Of a stretch of 64,000 nt of DNA, positions 22,448 to 35,289 are shown in pieces; positions within the stretch are counted from its first letter, which is position 1, and every line of letters begins with the position of its first letter. The notes under the pieces are model-generated. The model was not told the origin of the DNA, did not search any database, and saw only the letters and a list, made by a program, of their open reading frames with translations. The position numbers and the translations under genes are program-made. The stretch comes from Albugo candida (taxonomy: Eukaryota; Oomycota; Peronosporomycetes; Albuginales): the NCBI GenBank assembly GCA_040437565.1, contig JBDOQK010000017.1, forward strand, positions 186,001-250,000. Direction: 5' to 3'.

Positions 22448-22688
22448 TTTTAACTTCCTTCCTTATCCTGTCATGAGACCCTCACCGTATGAATATCACT
22501 AAGTTCTGGCTTCAAACCTATAGGCAGGTTATATTTGGGCACTTGGGCAGTTTCAAAACATGTTGGTACAAAATCCAGATGTTCTGGTGCTTGGGTGGGC
22601 TCAAACCACTGCCAATATCTCAGAAGACGAACCAAAGACCTCAAATAGGGTATCCGCTTGTACAATCGACTGAGCAGGGGCGGACCCC
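22448..22688 (-). mobile_element. tRNA-derived SINE, second diverged copy
   Basis: Shares the body (cttatcctgtcatgagac and gaatatcact) and the B-box block (cttgggtgggctcaaacc) with the SINE at 16,312-16,555, and ends at the equivalent ggacccc. It has an insertion in the middle and an eroded A box. No target-site duplication is visible, so it is older than the first copy. Confidence 0.8.
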
Positions 22689-22839
22689 AAACTTCTGAAA
22701 TTGCCGGCTGCTATGTAAACCGCCAATTTAGTACAAACAGTTCAAAAACTCACATGATCCATCCAACTTTGGTTGAATGTATGATTGGTCATGATTCACC
22801 AACCCAGTGTAATGACATGGAAAATACCCCTCCTCCGTT

Positions 22840-25563
22840 GTGAAGGTCGAGGGTGGTAATGTTGGTATCGGTGGTACAGATGGTAAATGTGATACTAACA
22901 CTATCCCGCAACGGGGTGACCCAAAGACAACTGTAAGTGTGGACGACACCATCTGTCCCAATTTAGCTGAAGTTATTAAGCTGCAGGTGTCCTTTCGTAA
23001 GGACTCGGCTAGTGCTCGAGCGCAATATCGCATGTAGCGCGCAAAGCAGAAGGCCTCGTATATAAATTGTATGCAGACGAGAGCGCTCAGAATTCTGGAA
23101 ATCTAGAAGCTGCACGACCTTTCCAGATTCACCACATTCCTTATGGTCTTAGACAGAGGCCAGTCATTGACCCGTACTTAAAATTGAAATTTTTCATGCA
23201 ACTCGATGCGAGAACATGGCAATCCCTTCTTCGAATGCTTACTGGAGAGCTGATCAATCGCTCAATTGTTGAACAAATTGAAGTCCTTTCCTACCATCCT
23301 ACAACTAAAAATCCAATTATCTTCGCAGTCATGGATGTAGTGGGACGGGGATGTATCCATGAAAAGTGCATGGACAAGTGGTATACAGAATCGCGTCGAG
23401 CGGTTTGAACATATGGTCTCTAAAGCGCCACCTCATTCACTCTCGAAGCTGGCGACAAGTAGTTACTTTGCTGTTCTCGCAACTATGTAGGTTAAAGTTG
23501 AAAAAGGTACTAGAAGTTTCTAATCTGGATCATGGAAACCGAATTCAAGTTATATTGTTGAGAGCAGGTATGCCGAAAGAGGTGGCGACTTCGAGACAGA
23601 CGGCACACTTCTACTTAAAGCGGTATATACGGTAAAAAATAAGCGGAGCGCCAACCAGATTTGGTGCAAAGGAGAGATCATGGGAAGCGATTGAAGAACC
23701 GCCCATTACCCTCTCCGACTAGACAATGTTTCAGGCCGATACACCCATCCCTCATATGCGCAGAGTGGTACACTACTTTTATACTTCTATACTAACCCAG
23801 GGACAAATCATCCGGACAGACCTCCATCATCTGATTACCAATTAGGGGGTGCGTTTCCCGTTCATGGTGTCGAACGATCCCGCGGTGGGCGAAGTTGCAC
23901 ATCTACTTCTCATCAATCGGGTGTTTACAGCACAAACTCTCGGGTAGCATGTTGCATTTTTTAAGTGATGGAGTCACCACGTTGGTGGCAAAGTTCTTCA
24001 AAGTAGGCTGTTTTGTTCGTGAACGTAATGGCGTGGTGGAAGTCAGTGCCAGACTTAGCTCTCGGTCTGACTCGAGCAAGCAAAGCTCTCGCGCTATTGG
24101 AAGTATTATTTCTAAGTAACGCTCCGACATTCCACACAAACGACCATTGGATACACTGTCTCCCCGATGGACTAGTGATCTGGATCCGACTAATTTGCCT
24201 ACATCGTTGTTACGATCCGACGTGGGCATAGAGTGTCGGTCTCAATTGTTTGTAGGTAAATGGAGAGGGGTTCTCTGTTGTGATATCGTTGAACTCTCAG
24301 TCAATCTTAGCTTTTTTTTAGAGCAACATACAGAAGTTTTTCACCTCTAAAGAAAAAATGGTGAGGCAACGTATGATCGCCGCTTCACTTCATCGTGTAT
24401 GCTAAGGGCCTCCGATTATTTCACGTGGCACAATATCTCAGCACTCACAGTGGATGTTGATGGAACTCATGAAAATGGTCATCTTCTTATCGTCCATTTG
24501 GTGTGTTTGAGAAAAAAAATTCACGATAGCAAGCAAGCGGGATCTTACAATTTTTATTACATTAAAAAACCCAGTACACGACAAGCGTTTTTACGATAGG
24601 TTTGGTGTATGGTTCCGACGTGCAGGAACTGTCCGTGGTCGACTACTTTGGTTGCGAAGACAAAAATTTTATCACGTCTTTGGCATTACACCATGCACGT
24701 GAATGAATCTTGGTTGGTTCGGAAAACCTCTTTAACCAACCAAGAGTCATCCGATGTTCGCACATTTGTCATCACGGGAGAGATAGGACGCGCTGGATTT
24801 GGAACGAGTTGAAACACTTACGGCTACGTCACGGCATCTTCGAAACGTGTATTACCCATTTTTGAAGATCTACAGTTTTATCTGGCCTTTTGGATGCTCC
24901 TATTTCGATCTCGTTTCTAGTTCGTCAAGGAAATTCAGCCCGATATTATATTGGGCACGCAGCCTTCGTGAGGGGCAGTTAAATCCGATCAACATCTCTT
25001 TCTCGACACGGCAAAATTATGGACGAAGCCACTCCCTATTTGGGATCAGTTTTTCTCCTCTCGACCACGCTGGCCGCATATTGCATGTGCAATTGTGCCA
25101 ACACTTCGGCCAACATGGAAGAATTATCATCAAATTAGATCAGATTTATGTCTCATACTGCAAGCGGTGACGATGCACATCGTCTGGACATATAGAAAGC
25201 ATCGTTTGTTCGATCAGCTTCCAGCAACTCCGACTGTTTCAGCTCTTTGCGGGATCTTCACCGCGTTTATTGTGCACGCTCGGTACTTTTGAAGACAGTG
25301 TTACGATCAAGACGAACGCATTCGGCTTGCAAAAGTGTTGGATCAACATGCAACGCAAGGATCTAAAATGCAAGTGCAAATTTGCAAAACACGGTAGTTT
25401 TGGACCATTGTTACAACTTTACAGCTTCACAACTTTATAAGAATTCACAACCTGGACAAAGTCTCGTATTAGGGCGACTGAGGCTACTGCAGTATAGGAA
25501 ATCAACGAGAAGACCTATTATCATCTCTAACAGATACTTTCATGATACGTACTTTATATGGAA
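22840..25563 (+). mobile_element. LINE-like retrotransposon remnant
   Basis: Broken coding blocks on the plus strand. About 22,840-23,410 encodes an ORF1-like stretch (unrecognised domain; DARTWQSLLRMLTGEL). From about 24,700 a C-terminal reverse-transcriptase tail is seen: a TRWIWNEL-type zinc-binding patch, then VWTYRKHRLFDQ near 25,185-25,220, equivalent to WTDRNRRLF in the first LINE piece. The central polymerase motifs are not evident. Many stops and frame changes. It is cut by the MULE end at 25,564, whose true copy is at 26,418. Confidence 0.5.
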
Positions 25564-26548
25564 CCCGGTATAGCCACACCCCGTTTTTGGAATAGCGGTA
25601 CCCCTAACTTAATTAAGAACACCGTTATCGTTACACCCTCTAAAGATCCTTGATAAATAAGAACCGATATCGGGACACTCGCTAAATCCCCTAANNNNNN
25701 NNNNNNNNNNNNNNNNNNNNNNNNNNNNNNNNNNNNNNNNNNNNNNNNNNNNNNNNNNNNNNNNNNNNNNNNNNNNNNNNNNNNNNNNNNNNNNCGATAT
25801 TATATTGGGCACGCAGCCTTCGTGAGGGGCAGTTAAATCCGATCAACATCTCTTTCTCGACACGGCAAAATTATGGACGAAGCCACTCCCTATTTGGGAT
25901 CAGTTTTTCTCCTCTCGACCACGCTGGCCGCATATTGCATGTGCAATTGTGCCAACACTTCGGCCAACATGGAAGAATTATCATCAAATTAGATCAGATT
26001 TATGTCTCATACTGCAAGCGGTGACGATGCACATCGTCTGGACATATAGAAAGCATCGTTTGTTCGATCAGCTTCCAGCAACTCCGACTGTTTCAGCTCT
26101 TTGCGGGATCTTCACCGCGTTTATTGTGCACGCTCGGTACTTTTGAAGACAGTGTTACGATCAAGACGAACGCATTCGGCTTGCAAAAGTGTTGGATCAA
26201 CATGCAACGCAAGGATCTAAAATGCAAGTGCAAATTTGCAAAACACGGTAGTTTTGGACCATTGTTACAACTTTACAGCTTCACAACTTTATAAGAATTC
26301 ACAACCTGGACAAAGTCTCGTATTAGGGCGACTGAGGCTACTGCAGTATAGGAAATCAACGAGAAGACCTATTATCATCTCTAACAGATACTTTCATGAT
26401 ACGTACTTTATATGGAACCCGGTATAGCCACACCCCGTTTTTGGAATAGCGGTACCCCTAACTTAATTAAGAACACCGTTATCGTTACACCCTCTAAAGA
26501 TCCTTGATAAATAAGAACCGATATCGGGACACTCGCTAAATCCCCTAA
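24941..26548. other. 100-N gap flanked by identical 754-bp copies (assembly overlap)
   Basis: N run at 25695-25794. Bases 24941-25694 recur at 25795-26548. The LINE tail and left MULE terminal repeat therefore appear twice, although only one copy is likely real. Confidence 0.93.
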
Positions 26549-29358
26549 ATTAGAATTGAATTAGGATACCGTATAGCTACACCCCTAAATTATTACAGAT
26601 ATGTTTTGTTAATTTTGGGTTGTGGACATGTGCGCCTGTTGTGGCCTTCTTGGTTGCAAGCCCTGCATCTTCGTTTTGGCACTTTCTGCCCTTCCTTCTC
26701 AACGTACACAAATGCGGATAGATCTCGTTTGGTACTCGTTGACCCTTTCGGCTGTCCTCGTGAGGTCACTGTGGCAGGATCATTTACTCCTTGGCTTGGA
26801 AAAGATGCAAGGCAATCGAGGTCCTGCTCAAAAGCTTGTTTTTCCTGACAAGGCATTGCATGATGCAATTTGGGATGTACAGGCCTTTGAAGCCACCAGT
26901 GATCATGAAAATGAGCTTCATGCAATATTGACCCCATCTTTGCAGCTCTTTGATGGCATGAGAGCACGAAAATCCTTTAGTGCTCGTAAATGCTCTAGTG
27001 CACTTTTCATTGCTCTCCATCGATAGTGCCTTTTGGTACTGCTTGAAGACCTGCAGAAAACAAAACTTGGTCAGTGCATATCTTGCCAGTACCGTACATA
27101 ACTGTATGCATACACTAATGTTAGATACTTCATTCAATCCATAATGTGAAATCTTTCTATTCACAATTGTCCAGAAGCTCCCACAAAGGCGGACGATAAT
27201 GTGTGAGCGATCGTATGCAACGCTATGAGTTATTCTTTGGCGCTGCTGTTGAGCTGCGAGAACCAATTTGTCATAAAGTGTTGCCAAATCCCCTGTTGAA
27301 ACTGCAATCCATTTCTTCAAGGTTGCATGTCCGCCTTCAACGCGAGATGTAGCTACATGCTCAAAATGCTTTTTTTTGGTCCAAGCGAGGATGAATTTCC
27401 CCTTGTGCGGAATCCATGTGGAATGTAAATACGCATAGCCAATCTCATTAATAGCATCTTTGAGGAGCACCTAATTATCTTCGAACTCCTTTTCAGTGGA
27501 TGAGCAGTACAATCCGTACCACTTTTTTAAAAATTCGTTCTAGTCTTCGTCATTTGCAAACGCTTTTTAGCGTTTGCCAAGACATTCTAATTGATATGCC
27601 ATATGCAAAGCGGATTCTTCGCTTCTGGTAGAACCCGTGATATTGCAGCCATCAATGCCAATTTCCTTTCAGTGACAATGACAATTGGACCAGTGTTTCT
27701 ATCTTGAAAAACTATCCTCATTTGCAGAAGTGACCAAATGTAATCATCTTTTATTCGTGTCACAACAAAACATAGCAAAGAGAATATGACTGGTTTGTGC
27801 ATACCACATCCATGATATGGAGCAATGGCAATTAAAACCTGGAGATTTTGTCTGCTCGTACTTGATGTCTGGCAAAGGTTAATTGGAAATCATTTTACTC
27901 ACCTGTGATTTTTGTATGTCGAATCTGCTACAAGAACTTTACCCGAAGAAAAATCAATGTCTATCAAGATGCAAGGCTTAGGTGCAATCAAGAGGCGAGT
28001 CAATTGACCCGATGAGGGGTCCCTATCAAGATCATAACTAATGGCGCTTTCCTCTAGTGTGTCCAGCAATACTTTAAGAGGGCTACAACCAAGGAGAAAC
28101 TCCGCTCGTTCACGTTTTCTAACATTGTAAATGTCTTGCCCGGTGTCAAGTAAAGCAGGATCAGGCAGCTTCATCGTACTCAAAATCAACCGAGGAGGCA
28201 CTCCACCTTTTGTCAAGTCCAGAATCTGCTGCATCTGCACCTGGTTCAATACCGTGGCCTCTGGGGATGCTGCAACATTCTCTATAGCGTCATGATTGTG
28301 AGTTGCAACGACCACACTCACTCGCCGTTCTTAAACAGAATTTTGACTCAGTTGGCGCTTAATGGTGACTAGCCATGTGCACATTAGAAGCCGCGTTGAT
28401 GTTTGGAGGGTCCTCGTGCCTTTGTTTTGTAACGACCACCGTGGACGCAAGCCACACTTTCCTAGTATTTCCGTACTTGTCGGTCTTTGTGCGACCTTTC
28501 TTTGTTCAATAGACTTCTTGCCACGCAAAGATTTGTACTGCCTCTTTCGCAGTCAGGACAGCGTATTTACTTTAGCGTACTTATAGCAATGTAAACAGGT
28601 GCATATAGCGAATTTGAAAATAGCGAGTGTGCCGATACCGGTTCTCATTTATCAAGGATATTNNNNNNNNNNNNNNNNNNNNNNNNNNNNNNNNNNNNNN
28701 NNNNNNNNNNNNNNNNNNNNNNNNNNNNNNNNNNNNNNNNNNNNNNNNNNNNNNNNNNNNNNCAAGTAAAGCAGGATCAGGCAGCTTCATCGTACTCAAA
28801 ATCAACCGAGGAGGCACTCCACCTTTTGTCAAGTCCAGAATCTGCTGCATCTGCACCTGGTTCAATACCGTGGCCTCTGGGGATGCTGCAACATTCTCTA
28901 TAGCGTCATGATTGTGAGTTGCAACGACCACACTCACTCGCCGTTCTTAAACAGAATTTTGACTCAGTTGGCGCTTAATGGTGACTAGCCATGTGCACAT
29001 TAGAAGCCGCGTTGATGTTTGGAGGGTCCTCGTGCCTTTGTTTTGTAACGACCACCGTGGACGCAAGCCACACTTTCCTAGTATTTCCGTACTTGTCGGT
29101 CTTTGTGCGACCTTTCTTTGTTCAATAGACTTCTTGCCACGCAAAGATTTGTACTGCCTCTTTCGCAGTCAGGACAGCGTATTTACTTTAGCGTACTTAT
29201 AGCAATGTAAACAGGTGCATATAGCGAATTTGAAAATAGCGAGTGTGCCGATACCGGTTCTCATTTATCAAGGATATTTAGAGGGTGTAACGATTCCGGT
29301 GTTCTCAATTAAGATGGGGGGTGCGGCTATACCAAAAAGGGTGTGTGGCTATACCGGG
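26418..29358 (-). mobile_element. MULE (Mutator-like) DNA transposon with FAR1-type transposase, degenerate
   Basis: Terminal inverted repeats of about 120 bp bound it: 26418-26537 (cccggtatagccacac...) and 29238-29358, about 85% alike by eye. No 9-bp target duplication is visible. The minus-strand transposase starts near 28,560 with a FAR1-like DNA-binding segment (CVHGGRYKTK block), continues through 28,321-27,899, where LVADSTYKNHR holds the first catalytic Asp region (compare D-S-T-Y-K-T-N in FAR1/MULE), then a middle part with ISRVLPEAKNPLCIWHIN (27,587-27,802), VATSRVEGGHATLK (near 27,350), and a zinc knuckle CRACNQEGHNRRTC near 26,620. Stops and frame changes separate these parts. The right third is duplicated by the assembly (28147-28662 = 28763-29278). 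Confidence 0.88.
28147..29278. other. 100-N gap flanked by identical 516-bp copies (assembly overlap)
   Basis: N run at 28663-28762. Bases 28147-28662 recur at 28763-29278. It doubles the 5' third of the MULE transposase. Confidence 0.93.
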
Positions 29359-29386
29359 ATTTTTTCTATATATATATTCTATTCAA

Positions 29387-29652
29387 AATAGCCCAGGCAA
29401 CTAGAGAAGTCAGTTAGTCTAATTCTAGTAATCTAGACACCTCCAACTGAGTTGGGGTGGACCTCTTTTTAGACAGCACTCGGAATTCGCCGGCGGTCAC
29501 CCACTCGAGTACTACCCGAGATTGAGGCTACTCAACTTCGCAGAACAGACGATATACGGCGCTTTCAGCATGATATGGCCGCAGCCTAGGCATTTTGAAA
29601 AGTCAGTTCAAGTAATTATAGTAAGTAGACATCTGCAACTAAGCTGGGGCGT
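29387..29652 (-). repeat. 5S rRNA-derived composite repeat (SINE3-like)
   Basis: On the minus strand, 29,588-29,471 (about 118 nt) reads as a degenerate 5S rRNA: ggctgcggccatat at the head, gcgaagttgag at box A, and ggtagtactcgagtgggtgacc at box C, ending gagtgctgtct. The spacing matches a full 5S gene, but several stem positions differ, so it is probably not a working rRNA. It is flanked by two direct copies (29,387-29,455 and 29,584-29,648) of a ~65-bp motif that occurs elsewhere in the window. A 5S head plus such a tail is how 5S-derived SINEs are built. Confidence 0.75.
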
Positions 29653-32600
29653 TCCCCTCTTTATATAAATGTACTATGATCGCATGAATTTGTAAACTGT
29701 ACTTCTCAGCTTCTTCGAGTCTTTCGATTTCGCAACACCATACTGCTGACTTTCATAATTTCCATAGAACGAAACTGTCCTGGGAACCACGATGAAATTT
29801 ATTATGCATACTGGAACCAAGTTCAAATTGTCTATGCTGTATGTAGACTTCTATTGTTCTGCAAATTTGATGCAACTTACATTTTTCTAAACTACAATTT
29901 ATCGATCTGATAAAAGCCAAAGGTTCATGTCTAATGAAAAATCTGCAGGCTAGATGACCACTTTGGCTGTCATAGAATGGTGAACACGGTCTAAATGTTT
30001 TTCTGAAACACCAGATGGAGGAAAAGAATGAAATAGAAGAGAAAAGCCAACAATTGTCCTCTATCGTTTTCAATTGTGGGTATATGGTAGCATACACGGG
30101 CGAATAATGCTCCCAATCAAAATTATAATGAGAAGCCGTAGTGGTAAATAGAAGTGGTTGTAACCAATTGTGCAATGGATGACTTAATGCTCATCCGTGA
30201 ATGATTGCAAATCAGTAGAAGTACTGGAGGAACCACTTTGAACTGCAATCGTAGATTTTGGCTCCTTAATGAGAACAATTGTTTTCAAGAAGTCAAGAAA
30301 GGATGAACACTTCTTATACTGGAGCGTTTTGTTAATCTGCGATACCTGTTACCTATTTACTTATCAAGTAGTTCTCATCTGTTCGGTGCTGCTTTATGAC
30401 ACAATACACAAAGAGAATTATGGCATTCAGAGATTGTATTTTGCAAGAATTGATTTGTCATTCTTACGTGTGTCCGGTTCTTTTTTTATAATCGTTCAAA
30501 AACAATGCTCCTGCATTTTTTTAGGAGCTCATCTGGATCATTAAATAGATAGCCTACTTCAAATGAAAATGGAAAGGTCAATGTTCATGAACGAACTGAT
30601 ATGAGCATATACATATACTACTTGTGCGTCAATTGATACAGACGAGTTCTTGAGCCCGCCATATTAAATGTGTCTTTTGGTGACGTACCATGCCTGACGA
30701 AAACATACTCTGAAACTTTAAGCATTGTTCCCATGACTAGATATATTTCGTGTAACACATCAACATTCAGCGCTGTTCGCAAACAAATAGCACAAAAGCT
30801 ACATTATTCAGCTATTCGTCACACCTGGATTTCCTCTATCATTCAACAGCTACATCGAACTTATTTATCAGCTTTACGGTATGCTGATCAAGGTTCGAAG
30901 TTACATGAACCGATAAATCTCAGATAAACACGCTCGACTTTTATCAAGTTGGGTTGAGTCTAAAGAGTCTCTGCATCTACGCATACCATATTGGATAAAA
31001 GAAATTAGGGTCATTGGAAAATACATAAAGCCAAAAAAAGTTAATGGGATTGCATCATGAGTATATCTAGTAGTGAAGATTGGTACATATACATGATCGA
31101 AAAATAAATGCATATTTTTTCGAGGAAAATGGACGGAGGGACCCTATCGATACGTCACCAAGACCGATACAAAACCATACTCTCCCACCATAGAATTGAC
31201 GAGCTGAGGAAGTTTCTCCAGCACACACCTACACAATGAAACAGTACAAGAACGTGTAGCTGAAGCTTTGATGCAAGCCAACACAGTTTGAGACGAGGTA
31301 TTCCGGAACCGCGTATACAAACAATCAGCTGAAGGGCTCGTAAATTATAAGTCACAAATGTATAGTTTAAATATTTTTCGCGATGGATAGACATGTAGCA
31401 ATGCACTCCGACCTGCTGGATATACATAGCGCTCATGGCGATAGCATTTCTTTCTTTATCGCCATGAATGATGACGTTGACCGCACCGCAGTATTCTTGA
31501 ACCTCAGTATTACCTAATTAGCTTTCACGCACGAATCTCATATAGTCATTCAATCCACCCCTCAAAATAATATTCTAAGCTTCAGAGGGCTGACTTCAAA
31601 GCACAAAACATTTACGCCTGAACGTCATGGCTATGTATTGTACTGCTGCTGAGAAATTCTTCTTTTAGAAATATTGCTAGGTAAGATATTGTATAGAACT
31701 GGTAATCATCGATAATGCTCTTGTAGAATGTAAGAGGATACAAATCTTTCGTTTTTGGCAAGTAAGTCTGAAGTGGCACTATTCCAACCCTACTCATTCT
31801 ATTTTTGCAAAACCGACATCACGAGAACGACAGGTCACTGAACTACGTTCATGAAAGCACGATCTTGTCATTATGTCTTTACGAAAAGAGCTTGGACGAA
31901 CACATCTTTAATCTTCTTATCAATTTATCATCAAATAATCGATACCATGATTTGGGTTATTTGTATAATCAGTTCTAAATCACATATCTACATGAAGTCG
32001 AGCGGATAAAGTTTCTTGTATTTGCGCTGATTTATGTAACCTTCTTGGATATAATGTTTATTGGGATAATTTGAGCATGTTCTTACCGTCAATAACGTAA
32101 CGTGATAAGACAGCATATTGACAGCATCTATGGTTGGGGACCATTTACCAGCCGTCAAGTGGACGAAGACTATTTTCTGACTTAAACATTTATTTTGTCT
32201 CTTCACAATAATACCGATATTACCAATTTATCTTCTGCTTCCTATCAAATATATAATCGTTCTTGTTTACATGTCATTTTGACTTTATGGGCCAATTCTA
32301 TCTTCTGAGGCGTTATAAGTTCAGTAGAGATAAGATTAGACGGACGCTGACTCGCAACCAAATCTGCATAAAATTGTTTCTTTCAAGCGACCGACTCGCA
32401 TCAACATTGGAAGGCAACGTTCCTGCAATGGGGATCTCCCAAGAGTATACTCACGATTAGAACGTCAAAAGTTCTCCCCTTTTTGAGGCTGAGGCGAGCG
32501 AAGTCGTTAAGAAATAAGCAAAAGCCATTTATGTCGCTTTTTATGGCTTCTTCATTCATTCCTGATGAGGTACAATACATCAGGGCGAACGAAGATGGTA

Positions 32601-35289
32601 CGTACTGATTTACAAGTAATTATGCCGAGGAATCAGCATCGAAAAAGGATAACATTATATATACAGCTTATGTAGCAGTGATATCCTTGATAGAATATGG
32701 GTATTGATATCCCCAGAGCGTCCTATATTTACATGATTATTCTTCAATTCCAAATCACAGTATGCCTACTTAAATTATCACTCCCCCAATTTGTTTGAGA
32801 AATAAATTTATTTACATTTCGAACTAATAGAGGTCATTTACGTCTGATTCTAGTGATATAGTCACCTTCAACTGTGCTAAATACTCGTCATTATTAGACG
32901 ACTCGTCGTCACTTTGTTGAGCTATACTGCGTCATAAAGACACAGCAATTATTATATACCAGCGCCGAAAAAAACATGTATTATGGAAAAAGTTTGTGAA
33001 GTAAAATTTTCTAGTTACTAGAAAAATGTCCTGGATCTAAGCTAGCAAAAGTTGCGTTTCTCACAGGTAGCGCGATACTACCAAATTGCATTTACTTGAG
33101 TGCATCTGAACAGCTTGCCAGTGATAACATTCTACATGCAAAGGTGGTATCTCTTTTCCATCTGCTATTATAAAAAGTCAGAGTAGAATGTGTCGAATGA
33201 AAATTATCGTATGTATTAGCCAATCTTAGTTGAAAATGTCTGTGTATTGGCCATTCACAAATTGAAGTTGTGGCAGCAATAATCTAGGGTGTATTTGGAC
33301 CTAGTTAGTTGAAAATGTAAAAATATTTATTTATTTTTCAAAAGAGAAAAAGCTGTGGGAGTAATAATATAACTGAGCATGATGTAATATAAAAAAGTTG
33401 TGGGGATATCAATACCCAACAATATTTGATCTGTTAGCATGCATGCTTTCAGCAATAATCTTGGGTCCGTCCAACCGGTATAAAGAAAGAAGGAACTGGC
33501 TTGCTAATTTTATCAAAAACAGATCTCGATTCTACAAAAAAGTCTAATGCAGCCGATATCCTGGTCATACTCGGACAAATCGATTCATGTAGCCTAGCAA
33601 GCATATAGTTAAGAGAACCTACGCTTTTGGAAACTCCTCATGCACGAAAAAAAAAAACAGATCTGTATAGTGACGCCATGAGCCGAACTCGATATAGGCT
33701 TGACCACTGCTAAAGATACGATTAGCCCCAATCAAGTCAGAGAACCTCGACATGTGCAGAGATTCCCTATTCGGATATTATCATCATTCAGCTAGAAGAT
33801 CTACTTTTCAAAGGTTGCCATGTCTCTTCCGCACAAAAAACGTTTTTACCGCGGATGCAAAAGGAAGCACGACAAATCGTCTGACTTTGAATGTAGATTT
33901 GTGAATGAATGAAAGTTCACTAGCGATTGTGCTCAATAATTCCGAAATTAAGGATCCAATTTTTAATCTTCCTGTATCAAATCTTGCTGGTCGCGTGTAG
34001 TTTTATGCCAACATTAGAGCAGTGGATGAGTCAGCACATTGTCATCTGTTTCGGTCTAGTCGAAGAAATAATCAATTGTACCCGGCAACAACATTACATT
34101 GCGAATGGTTATAAATCTTTGTCCTGCTTAAATTGATATCATAAATCTTAATATAATTATAAGTGCATTGAGCTCTTTTGCGGAATTAACAGTTGCGAAA
34201 CCAGAAGGTCGTTTAATGTATACATTACATGATGTCGTAGCAAAATCAGCAAACGCAACAGATGCTTAAAGTAAAGTTTGACTCTCTTTTGTACAGTGGA
34301 AAGGAAAACAATGTTGAGCATATCAGACGTCAAATCAAGATAATAAACTGATTGGATGGCAAAAAGATGAGTTCCTTCCTCGCACGGATGTCCGTCCTAC
34401 TTACCGGTCGAAGCACATTCCATTCCAGAAATTAGGTAATTTTGCGGAGGTCTTGTACTTGTGAGATAAGATACACTGTACTCAATCTTGGAGGAATAAC
34501 AACTGAATGGTACGTAACCTATGATTTCCCCGCACTTTCGCCGAGTTGTCAATGACGTAAAAGAGAACTTAAAGACGATGCATTTTTTTAAAACATTTTC
34601 ATTGAACTGATACTAACATCTTGTCTATGTGGCGCCTTCTCAGCTTTTGTGCTGATTCGAGGTCACTAGATTAGTTTTTCGTAAGTTTCCAGTGTACTAG
34701 TCGCATCGATGCAGCTGTCCAACATCGAGAATCGGTTCCGAAATGCAATGGTCATGGAAGTTTGGCGGGTGTAGAAACGGTATAGATGTACGAAGTGATC
34801 CAGTAAATTGGCAACGATTCACAACACAGGGTGATTTTGATTTTGATATGCTCATTCTAGCGGATCAATAAAGGAGAACATAAACACCAAAGAATAAGGA
34901 AAACGTTGACGTTCGATTGAGGAATCACTGTATTCATTTCGTGCTTTGAAGAATTTCTATTGTATAGATTTGGTGTCAACTTTTCAGAGTCAAATGCCAA
35001 CATCTGTCGCAACAAAGATTTCAATTTTCGAAATCTAGACCCACAACATAATTGCAATAAAGACGGCACATGAACTGTGCAGCCGGGATAATGTAGTCCA
35101 CATTGGTTACAAGGTGTGTGATCACATTTCATTCTTGCACGATCTTGTTAATCTTCCGGTTTAAGTTTACCAATCTAATTCTTTGCGCTCATTTCAAGTA
35201 AACAAAATCATTGAGATGGGTATTATCGAGGCTAATGCTCATATACTAAGAAGTAGATAATGAGAAAATGTAAGCCGATGTTTCAACAT
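29653..35289. other. Gene-poor, AT-rich stretch
   Basis: No gene is recognised. The longest frame is 140 aa (-) at 29753-30175, Phe/His/Ser rich with no family. Others (30269-30544 +, 30670-30927 +, 31155-31436 -, 34857-35132 -) look like chance. A partial copy of the ~65-bp repeat motif lies at 32,823-32,875. Low-GC sequence with poly(A) runs is common. This is probably decayed mobile DNA. Confidence 0.5.

Noticed and set aside
25564-25694. A second left terminal repeat suggesting nested MULEs
   Set aside because: It is the first copy of the 754-bp assembly duplicate; the real end pairs with 29,358.
29753-30175. 140-aa minus-strand frame
   Set aside because: Composition is like surrounding AT-rich DNA, with no domain, signal peptide or relative; treated as chance or relic.
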